DNA from: Leptoclinus maculatus
Lineage: Eukaryota; Chordata; Actinopteri; Perciformes; Stichaeidae
NCBI GenBank assembly: GCA_032191485.1
Contig: JAVDOI010000003.1
Location: 26,273,836-26,337,835, forward strand
DNA: 64,000 bases
Direction: 5' to 3'
The translations under genes and the position numbers were made by a program. The notes under the pieces are model-generated. The model was given only the letters and a program-made list of their open reading frames with translations, was not told where the DNA came from and searched no databases. Shown in pieces: positions 40,001 to 50,937 of the stretch (its first letter is position 1; each line of letters opens with the position of its first letter).

Positions 40001-40881
40001 TGACGTCAAACCGTTAAAGGAAGAACCTAAATGTTTTAGTTTATTGAAAGACATTCTCGTGATGTGTAAAACTATCTTGTCTAATGTGACGTCTCTGACC
40101 TTCTCCGCAGGCATTTGGTTTGTACAAAGGCATTGGATCCCCCATGATGGGCCTTACATTCATCAATGCCATAGTGTTTGGTGTTCAGGGAAACACCATG
40201 CGTCTGCTGGCACATGACACCCCCATGAACCAGTTTCTCGCTGGTGCAGCAGCAGGTGCTATCCAGTGTGTCATCTGCTGCCCCATGGAGTTGGCCAAAA
40301 CCCGCATGCAATTGCAGGGCACCGGAGAGAAGAAGCCCTCTAGGAAGTTGTACAAGAATTCCCTGGACTGCTTGGCACGCATCTACAATCGGGAGGGTCT
40401 GCGGGGTATAAACCGAGGCATGGTCACCACGCTCATCCGCGAGACGCCTGGCTTCGGAGTGTATTTCCTGTCCTACGACGTGCTGACGCGCAGCATTGGC
40501 TGTGAGCCGGACGACCGCTACATGATCCCCAAGCTGCTGTTCGCCGGGGGCATGGCCGGCATCGCCTCCTGGCTTTCCACCTACCCCGTGGACGTGATCA
40601 AATCGCGGCTGCAGGCGGACGGGGTGGGTGGAGTCAACCAGTACAGCGGCATCGCCGACTGCGTGCGGCAGAGCGTCAGGAGAGAGGGCTACATGGTGTT
40701 CACGCGAGGCCTCACCTCCACGCTGCTACGAGCCTTCCCTGTGAATGCAACTACCTTTGCCACCGTCACCCTCATCCTCTTGTACTCTCGGGGGGTGGAG
40801 GAGGGACCTAAAGACTGTGAGGGGGTTCAGCCAAACCACCACGCACAGATACAGCAGCAGGCCCAACCCTCCAGCCTGTGA
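37091..40881 (+). CDS. slc25a29: Mitochondrial basic amino acid carrier SLC25A29, four exons, complete
   Basis: Coding exons are 37091-37118, 38917-38960, 39227-39310 and 40111-40881, joined by GT-AG introns in one frame to give 308 residues, close to the human length. SLC25A29 exchanges basic amino acids (arginine, lysine, also ornithine) across the inner mitochondrial membrane. Three tandem carrier repeats are visible, with signatures PFDTVK (19-24), PMELAK (110-115) and PVDVIK (211-216). RE at contact point II (162-163) fits amino acid carriers. The start reads MDFVAGCVGG, matching the family N terminus, with G at -3 and +4 of the ATG. The last exon encodes more than 80% of the protein and is GC-rich at third positions compared with the flanks. 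The C-terminal tail after the sixth membrane segment is hydrophilic and rich in Q and P. The gene is divergent from slc25a47. Confidence 0.95.
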
Positions 40882-42815
40882 CGGCACAGAGGCCTCAGCC
40901 TCAGCCCGGGCACTTTACAAGCATGGAGAGACAAAATACAAACCAAACCCTTTGTTACTGACGGACTCCGTCTCGCATCAGACCAGTCATTCCCTAGTTT
41001 GAGTCAAAAAACAGCCGGTTTATATTCTTTTTACTTTCATGTCAAAAAGGAAAATGTATTTTAACAGCAGCTTTTATCTCTTACATGCCACTGATGTAAA
41101 CTTGTTACTGATCCACTAAACTACAGGTGTGGTAGTGTGCACAGTCTCTATCTCTACTATACATCTGTTGAAATGTGCAGTGTTTAACTCTCCTTGTATA
41201 TATCATTGATTTAGATTATTTTCTTTTTAATGTTAGACTGGAAACATCCTGCCTTATATGAAATGTGTATATAATATAGTACGAGTACTTTTATTTTGGG
41301 AAAGAAAGCGGAAGCACCCGTTTGTACCTGCACTGTATCTTCTGAGGAGCCAAACAAAAGAGAGAGAGAGAGAGAATGTAGCATTTAATGTGTGCGCACA
41401 AACTTATTAACGTGCGTCTGCTTTCAAACCAAAACATGTTGCAGCTGAAATCTACTCTTCACTTACAGCACGTGTCCGTAACCAGGACCCCACTGGTCTG
41501 GTCTGGTGGGGGGGGGGCGAATGTAAAGCGTGTGTGTGTGTGTGTGTGAAACGGGACGGATGGCGTTGTGTTTGGGGGTCTTGTTACGTTGTCCGTTTGG
41601 CATGTTGCGTTTGACCAAACTGTGACGTTTTATCATTGTAACTTTACTGCTGTAGCAAAGGCCTGGTCCAGAGGTGGAACATGGTGCTACGTGTGCCACT
41701 GCACTTTTTTTTATGTATATAAATATCATTTAAGATGGCCCTAACTGACTTGCCTCTGTTCGTATTCAACTCTCATATTAATGTGTGAAGAAAAATGCCC
41801 TCTGGATAAAGATCATGTATAACGTTTAGTTACTTATTGAGCAGAAAGGAGGTATTGCTTCCTGGAACTTGACTGTACCCCATCTGGATTGGGGCTTTAA
41901 TGCAACTTCTCTATTTCCTGAGTGACTCTATCTGTTTAATAATGTACAGGTATTGTTAATGAGTGGGGATCGTCTGCTTTCTGCATGTGTGTGTGTGTGT
42001 GTGTGTGTGGTCAGTTTCTTTTTCTGTCTATTTATGCCTGAATGTTGAATATCTCGCTGTGAAGCAATCAAATCTCTTCCCCCCCCCCCCCCCGTGCAAA
42101 AAAAGCTGCCGGTGCCCATCGCTGCAGTAAATCGTCGGCGGGTTACTGCTGAACGCTTCATCGAGCTGCGTCTGACCTCGTAAACCGAGCAACAAATCAG
42201 ACTGCTGCTGTTTGTCTATGACGGGCTGTCTGAGAGCAAGCAGTCACAGATGCACTAAACCTTCAGTATGTTGAATGTATAGCAGTAATAATCACTCACA
42301 GGTGTTTTTGAATGAGAAACTTCTGTTTAAATGTCACTAACTTTATTTGTTCAATGCTGCTGAGAACCGTGGAGCTCTCCAAGGCTGTTTAGCTCTTTGG
42401 CACGTCTGTAGAGTTTAATCAATGCTTCCACCTCTAGAACAGTGACAGTTATCTCTGACTTTACGCTAGAGTTCATCTTGGGACTTTTTGGTGATTGCCA
42501 TTTGACAGCTAACGCGTAGTGAACGATGCAATATGTACAGGATGTGACTATTAATGTGAGGTTGTGTTGAGGTGGTGGTGTAAATATATATACATATATA
42601 ACATCTATTTTTCACTCTAATGTAGTTGTTTGGTTCCCTAAATGTGTGAGTTAAGCAGTTTTTAAAGTCTCTATTTGACCAGTTTGCTTTAGCTGTTACG
42701 CTCTAAAGATTGTAACTGAGAAACTGAGACGTGATATTTTTGTAAGGGAGTCATACATTACCTGTTTGTCACTGAGGATCTGTACAAATGGCTAAATAAA
42801 GATTCAGCAGCTGGT
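40882..42815 (+). other. slc25a29: 3'UTR of slc25a29
   Basis: About 1.9 kb from the stop codon to just past an AATAAA at 42795-42800, the first well-placed polyadenylation signal with a GT-rich stretch behind it. It contains a GA run near 41357, GT microsatellites at 41529-41548 and 41985-42009, a run of 15 C at 42079-42093 and AT-rich stretches. The 3' end is inferred; an earlier or later cleavage site is possible. Confidence 0.6.
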
Positions 42816-45065
42816 TGTTTATGTGTACACTTTCACTGATAAATACAGTATTCCACATTCACAGAAGCTATTGTTCTTATGGGTTATGAAAGTAGTCCCC
42901 ATAATTATCAAATGATGACAACCATGGGCCCCTCCTGTGAACACGATTTCTCTATTCTATGTTGAGTAGCATCAACTGATGAGACCTCAATGTATTGTTT
43001 ACTGCTACACATTGGACCGGTGCAACATTTAGTGGAGACATTTTTTATTGTTTTATTTGTAAATGACACATATTTAACAACACTATTATGTCTATATGTA
43101 GATATACACATAAAATGCCAGATATGAAGTTGGTATCACAAAAACACAAGTCCCTGTGTTTGCTATTGTCAGTCAGCGATGACACAGCATCTTGTTAGTG
43201 TAATCTGAGTGTGTGAGGCTTTACTCGTGTGAAAAGTCATGAGCTCATGTGTTTTTTCTTCCTAGACAGATTTATTAATAACCGTTCAGCACAAGCATGT
43301 GTAATGCTTCCTGCCGTCTGTCAAGGGAATGGTGTGTAGCAATCAGGGGGGCTCTGTTGGCACAAGTGGGAAATAGTAATATTAAATATACCCGGGAGAA
43401 GTTTCAGTTGACCACTAGATACTTTAGCTCGCACGGCAGCTGTACGCAGGATCACATATCGGAAGATATGAAGAGAAAACAAAGAACGACAGACGTACTA
43501 TTACTGTTGATAAGACGAGATGTTTTCGCTCTTCTCCTGGTTCATCCAATAGCCTGCCATGTATTTTTTTTAAAGTACCAGCACCTTTCCAAACAGTTTC
43601 CAATGATGGCCTCACTGATGGTTCTGTGTACCAAAACATCTGACGGGTCAGGTTACTAGATGACGGCAAAATCCTCCACACTGCACCTTTAACATCCAGC
43701 GGGTGCTGCAGAGGAAACCTGCCAGCTCTGCTCTCACTGTTCTGGGTTAAAGCTGCACATCTGTTGAATCATATAGTATCTTAGACTGTATATTTATGTG
43801 ACTAAATTGTTGATCATCACAGCTGAATTGTCCAATCAGCTGGAGTCACTAGATATGTGTCTCCAGCTGATTACAGAAGACGAGGGAACTTTGGGCCAGT
43901 CTTCATCTCTTGTTGGGATTAATGGAGAATATCAGGAACATAGCACAACACATAGTGTCACATTGAATCATTTACAGTTTGTGGGAAGCATAAGGGAGGA
44001 AACAGTCTCTATACATAGCACTTGTGATTTATTTAGTACAACAGTAAGAGTACTTTGGGATTAAACGCTGTGAGGGGAAGCTGGTTTCAGTTTAGTTTGT
44101 CAACACAAAACAGAACTCAACACCAACACTGAGGGGCCACTGGTTTCTAGGAAGTGAACGTTGCATTTGCAAATACATTGCCTGCTGTAAACCTTTGGAT
44201 GTATTTGAAAAGCTCTTCAAGATGGTAGAAAAGGTTGGAAGCAACCTCCAGTGTAGCTTCTAGTTAGAGAGAGAGAGAGAGAGAATTACAGAGAGCAAGA
44301 GGATCACTTGTTCAGAGAAAAGGTGCTGGAAAATATTGTCCCTTAAGGAGCAATTACTGTAGATTCAACCCGAGGGCCATCTGCTGATGGACAGCGGTAA
44401 CTGCAACTCGTTGGTTAAAAAAAGAAGAAGGAGAATCTGTTGTCAGTGAGGTCTGTTGTCGAGTTTTTCAATGTGTTAATGGTGCGACCACCACAAACAC
44501 GAGTCAATTCAGCTCTATTCTAATAAAATACATTTCCTTTGTTTATTATTTATTTATTTGTTTAGTTAGTTCGACATAATCTAATAAATCCACAAGGCAA
44601 AGCATATAAGAGAATGTTTTTTGTATGGTGTGTCCCGGTGCTGAGATTGTGTTAGATGTGTTGTATTCATCAGTGTTATGCTGGCTTACAAAGAGAACAT
44701 GTAACGTCTAAAATGTTGTTTTTTACAGTGTTTTCCCTCTTAATTGAGAGAACATGTTCACTCTTGACTTCGAAAATCAATCCTTTCATTTACAGTTTAA
44801 CAAAGGATACTGGACAATGTCCTGTGTAAATGATCCCCAAATACCTACATTGTTTTTACGTCTTCTTTTTCTCCTCGTTCTTCTGCTTCTGCTTCTTATT
44901 CTTGTGTGGAAATATAGTTTCTGAAAATATCAGGTATAAAATAAAAAATAAATAAAAGGTAGGATTCGCTATTGACTCATTTCCACCAAACCTGCCTTAA
45001 AACAGCTGTATTGTTCGTATACATGTGAAACATTGTCAATCAGATCCGACGACTGTTAAGATTTT
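42816..45065. other. Intergenic between slc25a29 and the Ig receptor
   Basis: It holds the repeat fragment at 43390-43695, a GA run at 44262-44285 and AT-rich DNA. No further exon was recognised. Confidence 0.55.
43390..43695. repeat. Probable repeat fragment ending 'cctccacactgcaccttta'
   Basis: The right edge (caaaatcctccacactgcac, ctttaa) and the phrase ttgaccactagatactttag match the ends of a non-autonomous repeat family I remember from fish genomes. The interior is open in one frame (43297-43659), but the protein resembles nothing known to me. Confidence 0.4.
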
Positions 45066-45102
45066 CCTTATCTGGCTGAGGAAGTTGGCAAATTGAGGAA
45101 GC
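45066..45102 (+). promoter_or_regulatory. GATA and PU.1/ETS-like motifs upstream of the Ig receptor
   Basis: An inverted GATA motif (cttatc, 45067-45072) is followed by GAGGAAGT at 45078-45085 and GAGGAAGC at 45095-45102, spaced 17 bases apart and 80-115 bases before the start codon. GAGGAAGT is the core of the PU.1 consensus, a regulator of myeloid and B-cell genes, which would suit an immune receptor. No TATA box is clear. The motifs are seen; the role is inferred. Confidence 0.4.
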
Positions 45103-45180
45103 GACACCTCTATTGACTAATGTTCAGGGTAAGAACAGTGAACCTAGGGTTCCCTTTCACAGTGCACATTTGCACACAGT

Positions 45181-47162
45181 ATGGCTGGAATTGTCCACAT
45201 GGTGATGAGGCTGCTGCTGTTGTCTTTTATCACAACGGGCAAGTGCAACATTTACCCAATCTGATCTTGTGATAGTTTTATAATCTAATCTCGGACATCT
45301 AGCAGAGAACCTGACCCTGTTTCTCTTCTTTCTCCAGGTGTAAATGGAGGAGACGGCCTGATGTTTGCTGAACGGTCTCATGATATTACAGTTCCATGTA
45401 AGGAAGATCTAGTCTGCTTTCATATATGGCAGCTCAACACGAGCCAAACAAGTGATTACATTGCGATTGTCAGTAATGGAGCGATCCAGACGCCTACATC
45501 AGAGGCTGAGGACTCAAAATGCACTCTGCAAATCAAAGGTCTCACAGCGGAGGATGTTGGGCGTCATCGCTGCCAAACACCAGATGTCTTCTCTCACAGT
45601 GAGTACCGTCAAGATTAAAGTCTCACTGCTGTGTCGGTACAGAATTTATTTCACCTGATAACGAGAAAGCTGAGACTTCTATGCTGTAAACAAATAGATA
45701 GATAAAACAGATGTTTTTTTACTTTTTTTTTCCAGCCTCCCCAGAGTGGAACCTCATGCCTGGCAAAACGTTGTCTCTGCGGTGTATTCTCCTCAGCTTG
45801 GCAGAGAGGAATTGCTACACACAGCTGCACCAGGTCCACCTGTCGTGGGTGGATGACGCCGGCGCTGAGATACAAGGGGACTCACAACATCAGCTCAAAC
45901 AGGAGTCTCCTTGCGATGTCACCCTGACTGTCACGTTTCAAAGTCCAGAAAACAAGAAGTTCAGGTGCCAGGCGACTGTGGGTGAAGAAGTCCAAACGTC
46001 AGTGGAGTTGCCGGTCCGAGTCCCAGGTCTGTATGATATATTCTTCCCAGTATAGGCTCCTAGCGTTTAAATGCAAAGGAATAAATAATAACAAATGGTA
46101 TTTTCTTTGAAGCTCTTAAAGGGAAGGGGAGAGGAATCTTCATAGAACTGGAACCTGGAAATCAAGGTACAGTAGTGTTCTTACAAAAAAGCTTCGTCGC
46201 TCATATCTTGACTTTTTCTTTTAAAGATATGCTCAATAACCAATAAATATCATTGAATATGTAAATTAATATTCCTACAGCAAAAAGATTTGAATAATGT
46301 TCCAGCTGATTATTTTTAAATTCAGGGTATCATCTGTATTATTATACAAATCTTGCGTTTACCTATTGAGTGATGCTATTATACTAAGGGGCACTAAATA
46401 GTCTTTTGTTAAATTATTTTAATTTGCATTTTCAGGTGGCAACCGGGACACAATCGGCGCCGCTGTGGGGGTGGTGGGATGTGTGGTTGTGACCGCGTTG
46501 GTTGCATTGTTTGTTGTGAACAGAAGAAGAACAAGTGAGTTCTCCGAAACACCCTGAACCTATAGAAAGGCTCTGTTGAAACTGCTACCCTGGAAAACAA
46601 TTGTCTCATACCTGTACGCGGACTCGCCCAGCCATACATATAGAATACACAATCACTTCCACATGCACACACGTCTCCTTGCACAATGTACTTGGTGGTG
46701 TTTGAGGCAATCACTCGCGTGAGATGTGCTACAAATATCCTCTTAAGTTCTGTTTTCACCTCTCCGAACACAGGATGGTACATATTTTGCAATTGCATGA
46801 GTTACATAACTGAACTTGAGAAGTCGACACCAGTCTGTAGTCTGTACCGTTGTATTTAGTGGCTATTATTACACAACAGTAGTAAAACATAAATGTGTGC
46901 ATTGCTATCTTTATTTTAGGGAGCCAGCTGCCGGAGGAGTCTTGTTACGCGACCAGTACCAACAATGTAAGTCAAGTCTCTTTCAAAAAACTAAATCTTT
47001 TGTGCTTTTGTGCCAATTTTGAAGTTAATGGACGTGTTGTGTCTTTAGGTTGTGGACGCAGACGATGTGGTCTACGCTGACATCATCCTTCCTGTTGATC
47101 CTGACAGAGTGCGGGTCCACGAGTGCGAGTCCACTGAATACGCCTGTGTCCGATACAAATAG
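45181..47162 (+). CDS. Two-Ig-domain membrane receptor with ITIM and ITSM tail, six exons
   Basis: Coding exons are 45181-45238, 45338-45598, 45736-46026, 46436-46534, 46920-46966 and 47049-47162, in continuous frame for 289 residues. Residues 1-20 look like a signal peptide. Ig-like domain 1 is about 29-103 (C40, C46, C81, C98; W50; a DVGRHRC F-strand motif; N-glycosylation site N53). Domain 2 is about 110-203 (C123, C133, C166, C184; W144). A transmembrane helix spans about 210-231, followed by NRRRTR as stop-transfer. The tail carries VVYADI (Y261, ITIM consensus) and TEYACV (Y283, ITSM consensus), which in known receptors recruit SHP-1/SHP-2 or SH2D1A-type adaptors once phosphorylated. 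Intron 1 appears to use a GC donor (GCAAGT); the nearby GT donor leads to an early stop. The ATG at 45181 has A at -3 and G at +4. One domain per exon and phase-1 junctions fit Ig-superfamily genes. I do not recognise a named orthologue; the function is inferred. Confidence 0.85.
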
Positions 47163-47505
47163 TCCAACGTATAAACCGCATCATTTGTTTGCGAGCTCCA
47201 ACTGTGCTACTGCCATGTGCTTGGATTATGTAACTGTAGTTGTCAATTAACAAGTATTGTCCCCTTTGACTCAGCTATTTAGCATTTTAACGTTAGAAAA
47301 ATGTTACATGAATTTGAATGGTCTACCTCAACATGTTTTGACTTCTCTTTTCAGATGTGGTAATTAATGCAGCAAAGTATTTCCTGAATGAACGAGTACG
47401 TGTGTGAGGATGTTCTCGCTGACATCAGCATTAATTGTTATTCGTGGATGTCTGTTTGAAAACATGTCTTCAAGGTCTAAAATAAATGTAAAGATGACAA
47501 TCTTG
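47163..47505 (+). other. 3'UTR of the Ig receptor gene
   Basis: It runs from the TAG at 47160-47162 to just beyond AATAAA at 47481-47486. No other structure is seen. The cleavage site is inferred. Confidence 0.55.
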
Positions 47506-47899
47506 GCTAATTAAGTCTGCAGTTATTTTATTAAAAGTAACCTTTCAATAAGTTCAGGCCAACTATTAAGCAAACTATAGTATACTGACTGCAACTGGTC
47601 TGTTTTTCAATTGCCGTCCAAACCAGGTGGAGGAACTTGGAAGAAGTGGTGGCAGGCAACCTGATTAAAAAAACATGAACATATAGCTCAAAGAACACTG
47701 AATTTGTTGTGCAAAATCTTAACCAGTCACTATTTATTTCTGAGTGCCGTTGTTCAGTGCCATGGTAGTTCTGCATGCGATAGTGTTTCGGCATTCATTA
47801 CAAACAATTCAGGTGGTCCACATGCTGAATTAAATAGTGTGGAGATCTTCAAGCTTCATCTCTTTCTTCTTTCCCCTGCCAGTACACACAGAGTCACAC

Positions 47900-48051
<152 letters not shown>

Positions 48052-48208
48052 AGCCACAGCAGGTGAGAGACTGCCGGAGCCGGTCCCAGTGTTGCCCTAT
48101 TTGCATTTTAAATGCTTGCAGCCAGCCCACTACTCTGTTCACAGTGCAGTGCAGCACAGCTAATCTACACACCTAAGGCGTGTGATTGGCTACAGCCAAG
48201 AGTCTGAA

Positions 48209-48228
48209 GGGGGGGGGGGGGGGGGGGG
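48209..48228. repeat. Run of 20 G
   Basis: A homopolymer run; further G runs follow at 48266-48273 (ggggggg). Assembly length of such runs is unreliable. Confidence 0.9.
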
Positions 48229-49350
48229 TTGAGGAGATGGTGAAGACACAAACATTGACAAGAAAGGGGGGGGAGATGATAAAAGTGGAGAGGCCGCACC
48301 AGGGTGGGTTAAAGGTCCCTTGTTACATATCACATGGAAGATGTTCATTTCCTGATTTCATCCCAAAAAGGATGCAAAGAATATAAAAAGCATACCGGCT
48401 GCCTTTATCTGGAATTTGTGCTATTTATCAATCTAGATTGTTTTGGTGTGAGCTGCCTTGTTTTGGAGATATCGTCCGTAGAGATGTGAGCCTTCTCTCC
48501 AAGGACTCAAGGAACTCTGGTTGAAAGAAATAGTTCCTACATGAAACTGCTCACAACAAGGTCTTTGAATTGTCTTCTGTAACCATCTTCTTCAGCCGAA
48601 ACAGCCATTTAGTCACATTATATTGGAGAGAATCCCTACGGCCGATACCTCCAACACTCTGTAACTCACACTATAACAACCTAGATTGGTAAATAGCACT
48701 GCAGGTAAGAGGAATGATGTACGATGTGTCCCTTGAAAGGGTGAATAGAGGATGAAGGGAGCATTTTGATTGCCTCTCAAAAACACGGCGACACCTCGTA
48801 GCATACCTATATTATTATTATCTTAATGTACATATTATTGTATATATTAATAGTAAATTGTAAAAAAAGGCGTTAATACATCTACAATGAAATAGGTGTC
48901 AGTGTGACCCCTCTTTCACTCCTTTGACGCAATGTTTAGACACTTTTTTTACCTTTCCTTAGAAAACATGTCGTCATCCTCATTTCAAAATTGACAGTAC
49001 TTTTTTTTTTTTAACATACTGTGACTTACTAAATATTTCAGGTCAATGACGGCAAAGGAAGGAAGCTCTAAATTAACACACATATTACCATACCTTTTAA
49101 CAAGTGGGTGTTTATACGCAGTATCTCAGCTTGCAATGTCAGAAATACGAACCAAAGTGGTGAAATCGGGCCTGTTCTTTTGTAACCCCCCCCCCCATCC
49201 CCCTCCCCACACACACACTCACACGTTGTCTAGATAGCTGATTAGCTTTAGGTCAAAGTCTTGAACCTCAGTGAACTCAGGCACCAGCTTGTCTGCCAAG
49301 CGCTTGGAGTGGACAGATCAGTGGGGGCCAAATGCTGCTGTCCCCTGGTG

Positions 49351-49376
49351 TGTGAGAGAGTGTGTGTGTGTGTGAG

Positions 49377-49420
<44 letters not shown>
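49351..49420. repeat. GT microsatellite with GA interruptions
   Basis: Two (GT)n blocks separated by gagagag words. Confidence 0.97.
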
Positions 49421-50099
49421 TACAGTAGTGGGGCAATGGGGGGTTGGGGACAGTCACTTGGGATTGTTGTGCGTGTGTGTGGAACAAAAGGCCTTGATTA
49501 CTGAAATCCTGCAAAAGGCAGGAGAGGAGGTGTTAAAAGTGATACAGTGGAGAAGCAAGCAGAACCGGAGCCCTCCTCTCCTCCCATGAAGCTCATGTCC
49601 ACACCCTGTCTGCACATATACTGACTTCAATCCACAAACTGTCCGTGGAGCGCAGACTGAAGAATAAATACCAAAGAGTAGGCGAGCAAGCCGTGAAAGT
49701 ATACTTCAAAATATATTTGTGCAACCACATAAAGGAACATAGATAGTTTAGCACAACCCGTATTGTCGTTTCACACATTTGACAAACACCCTTGAAAAGT
49801 GAACTGATGACATCTGCAAGTTGGCTCTGACAAAAAGGAAAATCCAAAAGCGTGTTGATGAAACATAAAAGCACCGATACCTGTTCACTCACGAGGCTGC
49901 CCTCTGTGCTCTGGAGGCCCCCGACGCGTTGGCTTTTGTTAACACTTCACATTGATATTGACCCTGGCTGTAGTCTGCCTGAGGAGGAGCGAAAAGGGGG
50001 AGGGAAGGAAGGAGGTGTCTCTCGACGCAGAGACAAAAAAGCGAATCGGCGATTAACCATTTCCTGAAGGGAGGTGCTGCTTATCACTCCCAAAAAAAG

Positions 50100-50917
50100 C
50101 TCCAGTGCTCACCGGAGGACAGGGCTCTCTGGAGCTGCGCGCATACAATGGACTAAAAGCTCCCAGAGAGAGAGAGAGCGCGAGACAGAGAGAGAGATCA
50201 ACACTCTCAGCTGTGAAACCCCCCGTCACAAACAAGTGACTTTCTTTTTTTAGTCTATTTTTAAGTGTCTGGACGATCAGGTAGGACAATGTTTATTTCG
50301 AATATCGTTTTGCTTTGCGGTTTCTTCGTTTTAAATCGCGCATTTATGTTGTGTTTATTTGTATGGGGTATGTAAGTTAAATGCCTGATTTAAACATTTA
50401 AAGTGTTTAAAATGACAGAAACTGGCCTATTAATCATAAGGCAGCACAAACTGAGCCTTGTAGGTAATGACTACTTAGTTTTATATGTAATATTTTGCAG
50501 CCACTTTGCAATTAGAAAAAGAGCCACAGCACTATAATCAAATTGTACTGGCTTTTGCTGAAATGAAACAAAAACTGTCTGGACATGGCTCAATGAGGTG
50601 AGTGACAGAGCAAATGCATTCCTAGATCGGTTTAATTGAGCAGGAATTGATCTAGTTCAATGCATTCGGAACATGTGAGATGTATTTATTTCGTTCTGAC
50701 ACTAAACTGCACCAGCAGCACTGTGATTAAGCTGCAGCTATTGTTTGAGTGTGGATAGAGCACAGCAATCTACATAATCTATTCTACAAATTACAAAGGC
50801 ATGAATATATTCTCTAAACTTGTCCCCCTATTGTTTTGTATCACGAAACTTCTCAGAATCAGAGAGTTTCCCTCTCCTCCATTACCTTTTGTTCACCATC
50901 CCCCCTCTTCCCTCCAG
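50100..50917 (+). other. vrtn: Probable non-coding exon 1 and intron 1 of vrtn
   Basis: The coding exon of vrtn begins with a good polypyrimidine-AG acceptor (exon from 50918), so a 5' non-coding exon is needed. The best donor upstream is gatcag|gtagga at 50280/50281, giving a first exon that would start around 50,100-50,200, in a GA-rich stretch (gagagagagagcgcgagaca). A promoter would lie near 50,050-50,150; no TATA box is obvious. The acceptor is convincing; the first exon is inferred. Confidence 0.45.
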
Positions 50918-50937
50918 CTCTCACCAAATAACCAGGT

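Noticed and set aside
43297..43659. 120-codon plus-strand frame
   Set aside because: It mostly overlaps a probable dispersed repeat fragment and has no known domain.
46085..46430. Possible extra exon between Ig domain 2 and the membrane exon
   Set aside because: The direct join of 46026 to 46436 keeps the phase and gives a normal Ig-to-membrane junction. No good acceptor-donor pair with an open frame was seen in between.
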